A stretch of 64,000 bases of DNA from CAUZIB01 sp963663925 (GCA_965237405.1 OZ250139.1:3038001-3102000); one strand, 5' to 3'. Shown: positions 53,916 to 62,699, counted from the stretch's first letter. Program-made: numbers and translations. The notes: generated by a model not told the origin, from the sequence alone.

Positions 53916-54747
53916 TCCCCCACTTGCACGACCGCAACCTGGCGCGGCGAGCGCCGAAGGTCTCATCGGCCTCTACAACAACCCTGCCGTCAACCGCATG
54001 GTTGAGTTTGCCGCGGTCGCGAACACCCTCGCCTCAGACGTGAGAATGCTCGCGCGCTGCTACGATCACCTCGTGCGCGTCGCGCCGCGCCGCCACGCCC
54101 GGGGCAAGCGTTACGTGCACGGGCGCACCGGCACCACCAGTAGCGGTGCATCATCCAACCGGCGGGAGGAGCACCTAGCGGTCGCACTGTGCAACGCCTC
54201 TCGCAGTGGCGTGGCCTTTGCGCTGCCGGACCGAAGGCCGTTTGCGATCATCGACTACCAGATGCCGCTGAAAGCCCGCCAGGGCGACCTGGGCGTCGGC
54301 AAGGTCGACCTCTTCGCTGTCGTGGACGGTCGGCTGCCGTGCGTCATCGAGCTAAAGGTGGCCGGCGAGTCGGCTCGCGGTGACACGCCGCTGCGGGCGC
54401 TCTTGGAAGGTCTGGCCTACTGCGCCATCGTCGAGGCCAACGCCGCCGACATTGCGTCGGAGGTTGCCGAGCAGCACGCGCTGTCGGCGTCTCGGCCAAC
54501 GCTGGTCGTCATGGCGCCGGATAACTACTGGGCCGGGCACCTGGACCACCCGGCGGCGGGAAGGTGGCTCCCCGCCGTTCGCGATCTCGTCTCGGGCCTT
54601 CGGGAAACCTTGGGGCTGGAAGCCTACCTGCTGGCGCTGCTCGACGCCAGGTTCGAGATGGGCCTCAGCGGGCAGCCGGCTCGGCTCATCGGACGCTGCC
54701 GGATGGTATCGGTGGACGAGTGGCTGATCAGCGGGGTGCGGGGGTAG
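53905..54747 (+). CDS. PD-(D/E)XK nuclease-like protein
   Basis: ATG 53905 overlaps the end of the barrel gene by 11 bases. The 280-residue product has a helical N-terminal third (IGLYNNPAVNRMVEFAAVAN) and a nuclease-like core: REEHLAVALCN with an early Glu, GVGKVDLFAVVDGRLPCVIE followed by LKVAG, giving the D-x(n)-E-x-K pattern near residues 133-150. A strand LVVMAPDNYW follows. I know no named family; the core suggests a restriction-like or defence nuclease. Its neighbour downstream has a second such core. Confidence 0.55.
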   Translation: MSSDPPLARPQPGAASAEGLIGLYNNPAVNRMVEFAAVANTLASDVRMLARCYDHLVRVAPRRHARGKRYVHGRTGTTSSGASSNRREEHLAVALCNASRSGVAFALPDRRPFAIIDYQMPLKARQGDLGVGKVDLFAVVDGRLPCVIELKVAGESARGDTPLRALLEGLAYCAIVEANAADIASEVAEQHALSASRPTLVVMAPDNYWAGHLDHPAAGRWLPAVRDLVSGLRETLGLEAYLLALLDARFEMGLSGQPARLIGRCRMVSVDEWLISGVRG

Positions 54748-54749
54748 GA

Positions 54750-55727
54750 ATGGGGGCGTACGACGACTATTTGTCGGCCGTTGTCGATCATTTTTGGGAC
54801 TATGCCGAGCACGAGTTCGGGGATCGGCCACAGCTCTTCGAGCGGTCCGACCGCTCGCCCAATCGCCCGCCCGTGTTCGTCGGCGGAGCGGCCGAGCATA
54901 ACGTGCTCTACCCGCCACATGCGGAGCCGAACGTGCGCCAGACCATCGTCACCAGCGTGCCCACCTCGGAGCGACACCGCCACTTCGCCAGCATGCGGAG
55001 TTCGCAGGCGCTCGCGCAGAGCGTCTTCGGCTCGCTCGCCGCGCTGGGCAAGGCGGGCGTGCTGGCGGGCTTGACCACGGACGACGAGCTGCCGACAGTG
55101 CGGAGCGGAGTAACAGTCCAGATGGAGTACCTCGTCGAACACCTAGGCGAGCCGAGGTCAACGTCGGTCGACGTGTGGCTCGATGGTGGAGAGCAACGCG
55201 TTGCGGTCGAGTGCAAATTCACAGAGCGCGAGTTTGGCCGGTGCTCCCGCCCCACCTTGCGGCCCGGCAAGGACGCGAACTACGCGCGCGACCACTGCGA
55301 CGGCTCCTACACCCGCCAGCGCGGCCGACGGACGCACTGCTCGCTGACCGAGATCGGCGTCCGCTACTGGGAGTACCTGCCGGAGCTGTTCGACTGGTCG
55401 GCGGACCGGAACATGGACCCATGCCCGCTGCAGGGCACCTATCAGCTCGCCAGGAACGTCCTGGCTGCTTGCGTACAGCCAGACGGAACGGTCGACGCCA
55501 ATAGCGGTCATGCCCTTGTCATCTACGATGACCGCAACCCGGCCTTCCTGCCGGGCGGCGAGGCTGCACAGCAGTGGGAAGCGGCAACCGGGGCGCTTGT
55601 GCGACGGTCGCGACTCCGCCGGTGCTCGTGGCAGAGACTCGTCGCCCAGCTCGCCACTGATCCTGACCTGGCTTGGCTGGTCAATGGCCTCGCCGCCAAG
55701 TATGGGATCGAGCCATCGGAGGCGTGA
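54750..55727 (+). CDS. PGN_0703-type putative restriction endonuclease
   Basis: ATG 54750 stands 2 bases after the upstream stop. The 325-residue product contains TSVDVWLDGGEQRVAVECKF and TEREFGRCS, a D-x(n)-E-C-K nuclease core near residues 138-158, then a Cys/His-rich stretch (DHCDGSYTRQRG, HCSLTEIGVRYWEYLPEL) and CPLQGTYQLARNVLAA. This layout matches the family called PGN_0703 putative restriction endonuclease. Together with the previous gene it may act on foreign DNA; no methylase is adjacent in this cassette. Confidence 0.75.
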   Translation: MGAYDDYLSAVVDHFWDYAEHEFGDRPQLFERSDRSPNRPPVFVGGAAEHNVLYPPHAEPNVRQTIVTSVPTSERHRHFASMRSSQALAQSVFGSLAALGKAGVLAGLTTDDELPTVRSGVTVQMEYLVEHLGEPRSTSVDVWLDGGEQRVAVECKFTEREFGRCSRPTLRPGKDANYARDHCDGSYTRQRGRRTHCSLTEIGVRYWEYLPELFDWSADRNMDPCPLQGTYQLARNVLAACVQPDGTVDANSGHALVIYDDRNPAFLPGGEAAQQWEAATGALVRRSRLRRCSWQRLVAQLATDPDLAWLVNGLAAKYGIEPSEA

Positions 55728-55846
55728 GCAGCGACTCACGACCTCCCCCAGCCGTTGCACCTGACACACTCGCCGTCTTGCCGCTGCTATGCTGCCTCGG
55801 GTTCTTTTAACCTCGCGGTCAACAACCGCTTCGGCCCTCGCCCGAC

Positions 55847-55870
55847 TGTCGCAAACGACCGTTTACGACA
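55847..55870. repeat. 24-bp resolvase-site palindrome, copy 3
   Basis: Identical to the copy at 50374 and one base before ATG 55872. The upstream flank is only weakly like the other copies (TCGGCCCTCGCCCGAC), so the left homology is shorter here. Confidence 0.8.
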
Positions 55871-55871
55871 C

Positions 55872-56335
55872 ATGCGGATCGGCTACGCCCGCGTCTTGAA
55901 AGCAGCCAGTTCCCAGTCGCTGGACCTGCAGCGCGACGCGCTGCAGGCGTCGACGCCGTCGACGCCTACCACGACTTTGAGTCCGGCGTACGCGACGACC
56001 GCCGCCAAATCCCGTCTTACACGTCTGAAAGCCGCCACGCGGCGGCGGCTGTCGCTTGATTACATCATCGAGCGGCCGACCCTCGGATGGCTCCAAACTG
56101 AGAATGAGAAGGTGCCGTACCGGACGTATAGCGAGGGGAAGCAGGTGCAGAAACGCTTTTTTTACCATGAAGTTTCCGGTGGCCGTGGATGCGAAGGCGG
56201 CGACCTTTGCCTACGTTGATCCGGGGCTGACCACTGAACCGCACTCCCGCGCCGCCCACGAGCCGTCAGCCCGTCGTGCAGGGTCGCGCGGCTTCACCGC
56301 AGGATTCCAAGCCGCAGATCTGGTAACGGCCGGGT
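55872..56335 (+). pseudogene. resolvase 5' stub, copy 3, and gene-free remainder
   Basis: ATG 55872 begins MRIGYARVLKAASSQSLDLQ and RDALQA; the Ser nucleophile position reads YARVL, so the catalytic Ser is replaced by Leu. Homology, with a small deletion and frameshift, fades near 56007 (GCGACGACCGCC). The rest to 56335 has a chance frame (LDYIIERPTLGWLQTENEK) that I cannot assign, and no other gene. Confidence 0.65.
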
Positions 56336-57475
56336 TCAATCTGCGCACACGCGCGGCGCTTCATACTCGAGCGCGAGCAACCGAAAGTAGTTCTCACCGA
56401 GGGCGATGTTTCGGAAGGCGGCGTCGCTCAGATACCGATTGATGCGGCTCGTGACCTCCAACTCCGTGCGGTAGACATCGACATCCTTATCCCGCGACGC
56501 GAGGAAGTCCGTGCCCGGCAGCATCCGGTCGGAGTAGGCGTTCAGAAACGGCACATACACCGCCCGGTCTTCCGGGGTCGTGAAGTAGGCGTCGTTCAGT
56601 ACGCGCCAGGAGAGGTCCAGCATCAGGTTCGGATGGCGATCCAGCAGCGACATCATCAGCGCCACGTGCTGGGCGGCGGCCATGGCGGTGAGTTCGCGCG
56701 ACAGGCCCATGTGGACCCAGACAATCACGTTCTCGGGATACAGGCGCAGCACCTCCTCCATCAACGGCAGATAGCGGGTCGGGGCGTCGTCGTTTCCGAG
56801 GTCCGCATGGAGGGCGAGCGGTATACCGCGTGCCCGCAACCGCTCCATGAAGGGGGCCCAGTCGCTGATGGTGGCTGACGGGACCGGGTCGTGCCCATTG
56901 GCGAACAGCGCTTGCTTCACGAGGTTGACCTCGCCCATCCACGTGAAGGCGCCGGGGTATTCGTGCTCCAGGAGATGCATTCCAGAGAGGACCGATGCCG
57001 GCTGCGGTAGATCTGGGAACGTCATCGCGAGCGTCAGGTGGGTGCCGGCCTGGGTCTGCGTCACGTAGTCTGCGGCATTGACGAAGTCGTTCTTCAGCGT
57101 CGGCGTCACCAGCGTGCCTGGGCAGTCCAGGTAGTAGGTGCAGGAGGAGGTCACCGGGAGCATCTGGCCGATACCAGCGATGTTGGCGAACAGGACGCCG
57201 GTTTCCTCGAAGTACTGCACGACCTCCTCGAACGGGATGGCGGGGCCACCGAACGGGCGGAAGTGCACGTGGGTGTCGACCACGGCAGTCTGGGGCTGCA
57301 CGGTGCGGTCGTAGCACGGCGCGTCGCCGCCGCGGAACATCTCCAGCGTCAGCCCCCGGGATGCATCGCTGATCGTTGTGTCCTGCGAGGTGCAGCCGAC
57401 AGCGCCTGAGAGGCTCAGCGTCAGGAGCAGCGGAAGGGTGACGGTCTCAACGCCGCGCATCAGGTTCGTGTCCAC
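56336..57475 (-). CDS. lipoprotein amidohydrolase (metal-dependent, amidohydrolase_2 type)
   Basis: The 379-residue protein has a lipobox (SLSGAVGCTSQ). The TIM-barrel hydrolase core opens VVDTHVHFRPFGGPAIPF near residue 66, with later ligands in GIPLALHADLGNDDA, VIVWVHMGLSRELTA and PGTDFLASRDKD. It resembles amidohydrolase_2 proteins that hydrolyse or decarboxylate small acids, here anchored in the membrane. It is divergent from the LysR stub 18 bases away, the typical layout of a LysR regulator and its target. Three palindrome copies place it in the third cassette. Confidence 0.8.
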   Translation of the reverse strand: MDTNLMRGVETVTLPLLLTLSLSGAVGCTSQDTTISDASRGLTLEMFRGGDAPCYDRTVQPQTAVVDTHVHFRPFGGPAIPFEEVVQYFEETGVLFANIAGIGQMLPVTSSCTYYLDCPGTLVTPTLKNDFVNAADYVTQTQAGTHLTLAMTFPDLPQPASVLSGMHLLEHEYPGAFTWMGEVNLVKQALFANGHDPVPSATISDWAPFMERLRARGIPLALHADLGNDDAPTRYLPLMEEVLRLYPENVIVWVHMGLSRELTAMAAAQHVALMMSLLDRHPNLMLDLSWRVLNDAYFTTPEDRAVYVPFLNAYSDRMLPGTDFLASRDKDVDVYRTELEVTSRINRYLSDAAFRNIALGENYFRLLALEYEAPRVCAD

Positions 57476-57492
57476 CCTGTATTATCCGCCAT

Positions 57493-57780
57493 CGTGGCTG
57501 AGCCCTGTCACGGTCCCAAGGAGGTGCAGCGCATCCTCGCCGAGGTCCACGGCGTCTCGGAACGCCAGCGCCGCTGGCCCAGGCGGGTGCGGATCGTCTC
57601 GGTCGAGGCGGTGGCCGAACCGTGGCTCCTGCCGCGGCTCCGATGCGTGGTTCGCCTACACCGGCGAGACCGCGGCGCCGCACCCAGTGACGAGCCGCGC
57701 GGACACCCTGCTCGAGGAGCCGCTCTACGAGGAGGATCTGCGGCCGGTGTGCAGTCCGGCCCTGCTCGTCGCGCGCGGGT
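57493..57780 (+). pseudogene. LysR-family regulator remnant
   Basis: One frame gives RRVRIVSVEAVAEPWLLPRL, the start of a LysR effector domain; after a frameshift another gives DAWFAYTGETAAPHPVTSRA and LLEEPLYEEDLRPVCSPALL, the middle of the same domain. The DNA-binding N-terminus, about 35 residues between the two pieces, and the C-terminal half are missing. It ends in the flank of palindrome copy 4. The fragment may once have controlled the divergent amidohydrolase. Confidence 0.5.
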
Positions 57781-57815
57781 ACGACGGCGCTGGCCGGAAG
57801 GCGCCCTCGCCCGCC

Positions 57816-57839
57816 TGTCGCAAACGACCGTTTACGACA
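57816..57839. repeat. 24-bp resolvase-site palindrome, copy 4
   Basis: Identical to the copy at 50374, with the upstream block GGCGCTGGCCGGAAGG also shared with copies 1 and 2. ATG 57841 follows after one base, but resolvase homology lasts only to about 57866 (MLIGYARV). Confidence 0.8.
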
Positions 57840-57894
57840 CATGTTGATCGGCTACGCCCGCGTCTGCGGAAGGTTAATGCACCAGCGTCCAGTT

Positions 57895-58866
57895 TTAGAA
57901 GTGGTACGTGAGACTCAGGCCCACGTCCCAGAGCGTGCTGGCGTCGGTGAGCAGCTGCCCCGAGACGGGTTCGCTCCCATCGCGGCGCAGATTGGGGACG
58001 TGACTACGCAGCGGATCCCAGACGAGCGCGTCGTCACTCTCGAAGGCCGCACCGTGGACCCAGCGACCCTTGACACCCACCGACAGACCCTCGGTGAGCG
58101 CGTAGTTCACTCCGACCAGCACCTGCTGGCTGACCAGCTTGTCGGACAGGACGCCCTGGAAACTGCTCGTCGTGGCCGCCAGGTTCTGGCGAATGTCGTC
58201 GAAGTTGGGTAACCCATCGCCAGTGGTAATCGCGGTGGGATTGGCGTTCCTCGACCACAGGCTGCCGTAGGCCACCGCCGTCGACCCGATCCCCACGCCC
58301 ACGCCGACATAGGGCGTGAGCCGACTGCGGGTCCGGACGTCCCAATACAGGTTCGCGAACAGGGTATGCGCGGTCACACGGCCGAGGTAATCGGTCGCCG
58401 TCTGCAGTTCCTGATTCAGCTTGTCGGCGGTGACGCTGCCCGAGCCAGCGCTGAGGCCGGGCACGGCGACGGTCTGGTCGTAGGCGGTGGCGCGGTAGAA
58501 GTATTCCACCTCTGTCCGCACGTGGCGCCACCGCGGGCCAGAGGCGTCGGCTCCGAAGCGATACCCCAGCACCCAGCTGGTCTGCAGGCCCGTGGCCCGG
58601 GCGAACTGATTGACCCAGTCATCACTGCGATCTAGTCCCGTGCAGTTGTAGGCTTCATACTCCGCCGTCTGCGTCACCGTGGCATACTGCGGATTGATGA
58701 ACTCGTCGCACACACTCGCCCGGTCGTTGGACAGCCCGGTGATGCCCAGGGCCGGGACCACGTGTCCGCCCAGTTCGCTCCCGAGATACCAGCCCTGCCC
58801 TTGCGCCGGACTCGGCACGCCTCCGAGCGCCACGACGAGAAGCCCCACGATTGCGGTCTTTTTCAC
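57895..58866 (-). CDS. outer-membrane beta-barrel protein
   Basis: This 323-residue protein has a signal peptide (GLLVVALGGVPSPAQGQ) and barrel strands such as GWYLGSELGGHVVPALG, TSWVLGYRFG, VRTEVEYFYRATAYD, LFANLYWDVRTRSRLTPYVG and VLVGVNYALTEGLSVGVKGR, ending WDVGLSLTYHF with the C-terminal aromatic needed for outer-membrane assembly. It is a porin-like or surface-antigen-like barrel. It lies in opposite direction between the resolvase 5' stub (57841) and the resolvase 3' end (59068), as though inserted inside that gene. Confidence 0.82.
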   Translation of the reverse strand: MKKTAIVGLLVVALGGVPSPAQGQGWYLGSELGGHVVPALGITGLSNDRASVCDEFINPQYATVTQTAEYEAYNCTGLDRSDDWVNQFARATGLQTSWVLGYRFGADASGPRWRHVRTEVEYFYRATAYDQTVAVPGLSAGSGSVTADKLNQELQTATDYLGRVTAHTLFANLYWDVRTRSRLTPYVGVGVGIGSTAVAYGSLWSRNANPTAITTGDGLPNFDDIRQNLAATTSSFQGVLSDKLVSQQVLVGVNYALTEGLSVGVKGRWVHGAAFESDDALVWDPLRSHVPNLRRDGSEPVSGQLLTDASTLWDVGLSLTYHF

Positions 58867-59067
58867 GATATACCCTCTCCGGTTTGCCTCAAACTAACAT
58901 GAGCCGTTCCAGAGAGTCTAGATTCTCTTGCGATCGCGAAGGCGTCGGGATCCGTGTGCGCGTGATCGCCGCACACCGGGACGCGTGCCTCCGTCCTCCC
59001 ACGCCGTTCGGATCGCTCTGGACCGTGACCTGAACCACGCGAACGCCGCCCGTCCGGAGCCACCCCC

Positions 59068-59139
59068 GTGACGCTCTACCGGTACGTCGGCCCGCAGGGC
59101 CAGTTGCGCGAGCAGGGCCAGAAGGTCCTCGCCCTTTGA
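59068..59139 (+). pseudogene. 3' end of the resolvase gene
   Basis: The frame VTLYRYVGPQGQLREQGQ then KVLAL and stop is the typical last stretch of Hin/TnpR-type resolvases, where the helix-turn-helix reads G-x-x-x-x-T-L-Y-R-Y-V. It follows the point at which copy 1 (50399) loses homology (LCRELGI). So 5' and 3' pieces of one gene type bracket the cargo. Confidence 0.6.
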
Positions 59140-59292
59140 ATCGGAGCGCTCTGGACCGTGATGCCGCTCGGAACCTTTTGGAAACAGCGAACCCAAGGCA
59201 CGCACGTACGTCCACGCAGGGGACCTGAGAGGGCTTCAACCCGCCCTGGAAGTCGTACCGGGGCCGCGGAAGAAAGGAGAGAGTCCGAATCG

Positions 59293-59607
59293 ATGATGAA
59301 CGGGTTGAAGCAATCGGATTCGGCCATAGTACCGATGAGCGCGGCGAACAAAGGAACCTCGGTTCCGGCGGAGTCGAAGGAGGGAAGGGCTGGAACCAAG
59401 GGAAATCCGCGCCGCCAAAGCACGCACCGGACACAGGGCCGGGCACGCGTGTCACACGCGGCAGAGCGGATACGGCAAACAGCAACGAGGAAACCGAAGG
59501 AGAAGCTCACTGCGCTCCTGCAAGCGGCGCGTACCGGGCGCTTCCGCCACGGCGGGTACACATACCCAAGCCGGACGGAGGAACACGACCGCAACCGAGC
59601 AGACTGA
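59293..59607 (+). pseudogene. group II intron reverse transcriptase, N-terminal stub
   Basis: ATG 59293 (or 59296) starts MNGLKQSDSAIVPMSAANKG, then KGNPRRQSTHRTQGRARVSH and AAERIRQTA, which is the usual N-terminus of LtrA-type intron proteins in this group. After EKLTALL homology ends; the palm domain (YADD) is missing. About 130 bases before the start (GGGACCTGAGAGGGCTTCAA and onward) resemble intron RNA just upstream of such ORFs. The whole is a truncated group II intron. Confidence 0.6.
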
Positions 59608-59789
59608 CCCACAGCGACTCGTCGGTCAGCCGGTGCCGCCGACCAGCGAATCTGATACGCGGTCCCTGTTCCTCCGCCACGGGAAGTGCGGTCCGGGCTC
59701 GTTCAACGCAATCGCCATCTCGTTAACATCGTGGTCCACGCGAAGTCTCCGCGGCCATGCCCCGGCATGGGGCACGTACCAGCGCCGCC

Positions 59790-62249
59790 TCAGAAGCTGA
59801 CGCGCGTGCTGATGCCGACGCGGCGCGGCGGGTTGGTCAGATAGCCGACCCGGGCGCGCGTGCCCCGCTCCTGGTCGAGCGCGAGGAACGCCCGCGTGTC
59901 GGTGACGTTGTTGATGAAGAAGGCGATGTCCCACGCGCCGCTAAGCACCCCGATCCTGGTGTTGAGGATGTTGTAGGCCGGCAGTTCCGGATTGAAGGTG
60001 AAGGTACTCTGCGTCAGCGGACCCCCGATGAATGTGTCCGGGTGCAACGCGGGGGTCAGCGCTGTCAAGTCGACGGAGCCGAACCCCTCGGCCTGGTCGC
60101 CGATCTGGGTGAAGCGCGATCCGACGTGCTGGTACACGCCGCTCAGATAGCCGACCCAGCCGTCCATCACCCACCGCCACGTGGCGGCCGCCGTCGTCTG
60201 AAACCGCGGCGTCGTCGGCAGGCGCTTGCCGTCCTCGATGCCCGCGATGATACCTGTGGAGTTCCCGGCGGCGTCGTACGCCTCCAAGGTCGACTGGAGT
60301 CTAGCGTCGGCCACGCTGGCGGTGAGGGCGACGTCGAAGAGGGGCGTCGGCTGTGCGGTGACCTCGACTTCCAGGCCGGCGCTCCGGGCGTCCGGCACGT
60401 TGAAGATGACCCGCGACGAGCACGAGCCGGCCGTCACCGTCGCCTGCAGGTTGCGGATGTCCATGTAGAAGCCGGAGACGTTCACCGTCCCACGGCCGCC
60501 CAGGATGGTGGACTTGGTGCCCACCTCGTAATTCCAGAGCGTTTCGTTGTCCCAGGTGGGGCGGTCACCAAAGGTCTCCAAATCCCTCGGCGTGCAGAGC
60601 GGCGTATTGAGCGGATCGTTAATGCCGCCGAGGCGGAAGCCCTTCGACACCTGCGCGTTCACCTGCGTCGCCTCGGTCATGGCGTAGCTGGCGATGACCC
60701 GCGGGGCGACGCCGGCTGCCGTCGTCGTCCCGTCGCTGTCGAGCGGATCGGCAAACAGGCCGTCGAACGTCTGGGTGCGCCGCTCGTCGAAGTCGTACCA
60801 GCGGAGACCGCCGGTCAGGCTGAACCGGTCGGTGACGGCCAGCGAGACCTCCCCGAACAGCGCGAGCTGATTGAAGTCGTAGGTGAGATCGGAGAAAAAG
60901 AGCTCTTCCGTGCCGGGGTGGCCCGCCAGGGTCCGGGAGCCCGCCCAGGCGACCTGCAAGACATCGGAGACCGCGCCGCTGTTGACGGCCACATAGTCCT
61001 CCGCCCGCGCGCTCTGGCCGTACTCGCGCTCGGCCGTGCTGTAAAAGGCGCCGAGGACCCACGCGACCCGCTCGGTGTCGCTCGCGACACGGAGTTCCTG
61101 CGTCAGGCCCGTGGCGGTCGTCTCGTCAATGAGCGGCATGTCGAGGGTATAGCCCGCTTCCGGCGCGCCGAACGGGCTGAAGGAGATGCTGGCGCCCAGC
61201 GCCGTGGCATCGCGGACCACCTGCACGTCACGGGTGGTGAGCGAGGTGATGGCCGTCACCGCCACGCCGCCGAAATCGTACGCGACCGTGACATCGCCCA
61301 GCAGGAACGTGTCTGCGAACGGCTCCTCGACCTGCGTGAAGTGCTGGCGCGCGCCCAGTGTCATCGCGGGCCGCGTGGTCGTGTACGGATTGGCCAGGAT
61401 GTTGTAGGCGTCGATCCGGTTCCACCCATCCATCGCGATATCCTGGTAGTGCAGGCGCGGCGTGATGGAGAACTGGTCGTTCGGCTGCAGGCGCAGCGCC
61501 ACGCGGGCGCCGGTGCGACGGCCGTTATTGACGTTCTCTTTGAGGCTCAGATCGGGCTGCACGGCGTCCATGAAGCCCCCGATGGCCGTATGATAGGCCG
61601 TGACGCGGGCGGCCATCGCCTCGCCGATCGGAATGTTGACCGCGAATTTCACGTCGTTGCCGAACCCGCCGCCAGCAAGCGAGCTGACACCAAATTCGCC
61701 CGCCGCCTCGGTGACGCCGATTGCCGGCTGGTTCGTGATGTACCGCACCGTGCCCGACAGGGAGCCCGATCCAAACAGCGTCCCCTGCGGGCCGCGCAGC
61801 ACCTCAATGCGCGACATGTCGAAGAGATCGAGATCCGGCGTGAAGAGGGAGAGCGAAATGACCGACTCGTCGAGATAGACGCCGACCTGCTCCTTGACGC
61901 CCGGCTGGTCGCGGACGATTTGCCCGGCCGAGACGCCACGCATCGCGATCTGACTCTGGCCGGGCCCGAGGTTTTGGACGGAGAAGCCGGCGACGTTCAC
62001 CGACACGTCTTCAAGGCTCTCGGCGCCACGGGTCCGCAGGACCTGCGGCGTCGGCGCGGCCACGGAGAAGGGCACCGACTGGAGGTTTTCCTCGCGCTTC
62101 CGGGCCGTGACCCTGACCGTGATCTCGTCGGTGAACTGCGGCAGTTTCTCGTCTTCGGCCTGCGCGTCCTGCTGAGCTACTGCTGGCAGCGGCAGGGACA
62201 GCATGAAGGCGACAGTCCCGTATATTCCGACCTGTCTGAGCATCAGCAT
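59790..62249 (-). CDS. TonB-dependent receptor
   Basis: The 819-residue outer-membrane protein has a signal peptide (LSLPLPAVAQQ), a possible TonB box (DEITVRVTARKREENLQSVP), a plug domain (SLEDVSVNVAGFSVQNLGPG, MSRIEVLRGPQGTLFGSGSL with the LRGPxG motif) and a 22-strand barrel ending RRVGISTRVSF. It should import an iron complex, vitamin or glycan with energy from TonB. The specificity is not readable. A plus-strand frame of 949 codons over the same bases is a shadow. The gene looks complete, with the last strand intact. Confidence 0.93.
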   Translation of the reverse strand: MLMLRQVGIYGTVAFMLSLPLPAVAQQDAQAEDEKLPQFTDEITVRVTARKREENLQSVPFSVAAPTPQVLRTRGAESLEDVSVNVAGFSVQNLGPGQSQIAMRGVSAGQIVRDQPGVKEQVGVYLDESVISLSLFTPDLDLFDMSRIEVLRGPQGTLFGSGSLSGTVRYITNQPAIGVTEAAGEFGVSSLAGGGFGNDVKFAVNIPIGEAMAARVTAYHTAIGGFMDAVQPDLSLKENVNNGRRTGARVALRLQPNDQFSITPRLHYQDIAMDGWNRIDAYNILANPYTTTRPAMTLGARQHFTQVEEPFADTFLLGDVTVAYDFGGVAVTAITSLTTRDVQVVRDATALGASISFSPFGAPEAGYTLDMPLIDETTATGLTQELRVASDTERVAWVLGAFYSTAEREYGQSARAEDYVAVNSGAVSDVLQVAWAGSRTLAGHPGTEELFFSDLTYDFNQLALFGEVSLAVTDRFSLTGGLRWYDFDERRTQTFDGLFADPLDSDGTTTAAGVAPRVIASYAMTEATQVNAQVSKGFRLGGINDPLNTPLCTPRDLETFGDRPTWDNETLWNYEVGTKSTILGGRGTVNVSGFYMDIRNLQATVTAGSCSSRVIFNVPDARSAGLEVEVTAQPTPLFDVALTASVADARLQSTLEAYDAAGNSTGIIAGIEDGKRLPTTPRFQTTAAATWRWVMDGWVGYLSGVYQHVGSRFTQIGDQAEGFGSVDLTALTPALHPDTFIGGPLTQSTFTFNPELPAYNILNTRIGVLSGAWDIAFFINNVTDTRAFLALDQERGTRARVGYLTNPPRRVGISTRVSF

Positions 62250-62655
62250 TCTCCGATTCTAATTACGACACCATGGGGTTCGGCAGAAAGACTCGGAAAG
62301 TCGTCGTCGGGGTCGCCGATCCACGGCGGCTTGGGCTGGGTCGCGCCCGCCCGAGGACCACGTGCGTGGGACTGGCCGGCCGCCGCAATCCCGAGGGCCA
62401 CCGGGCGCCCGCGCCTCGCCGTTCTTTCGCCCCACACATTCCGTTTCACTGTGCGGCTCCCTGTGAACCGTCGCGCGCGCCGAGCCGCTGGCAGTGCGTC
62501 GTGTCGCGTCAGCAGATCGGGCGTCTTCTGGGCCTCGTCCAGACGCGTCATGAGAATGGCCTGCATCCCACCCTCACACGCGTGTACCGGCGGCAGCGCG
62601 TGCTGACGCATCCCGCGCGGATCGTGGTCGACGAGATCGGCTACCTGTCCAACTA
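62250..62655 (+). pseudogene. istB: intergenic stretch with an IS21 IstB-like fragment
   Basis: Within a chance open frame the words RQRVLTHPARIVVDEIGYLS (about 62590-62649) match the Walker B region of IS21 helper protein IstB (L-T-H-P-x-L-L-V-V-D-E-I-G-Y-L-P). The Walker A part and the C-terminus are absent. The first 200 bases should hold the promoter of the divergent TonB-dependent receptor; nothing else is clear. Confidence 0.4.
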
Positions 62656-62665
62656 TAACCACACG

Positions 62666-62699
62666 AAAAACGCCCGGATAGCCTTCGCCGGCCGGGCGT
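62666..62699 (-). terminator. Rho-independent terminator, minus strand
   Basis: On the minus strand CGCCCGG (rc of 62692-62698) pairs with CCGGGCG (rc of 62671-62677) and is followed by TTTTT. It stands just downstream of the TonB-receptor fragment at 62754-62905. Confidence 0.6.

Noticed and set aside
50374..57840. CRISPR array or integron attC array
   Set aside because: The palindromes are 2-3 kb apart, next to a serine (not tyrosine) recombinase gene, with no short spacers and no IntI.
59757..62606. Plus-strand 949-residue frame
   Set aside because: It is the antisense shadow of the TonB-dependent receptor; composition is Arg/Gly/Val-rich and no domain is visible.
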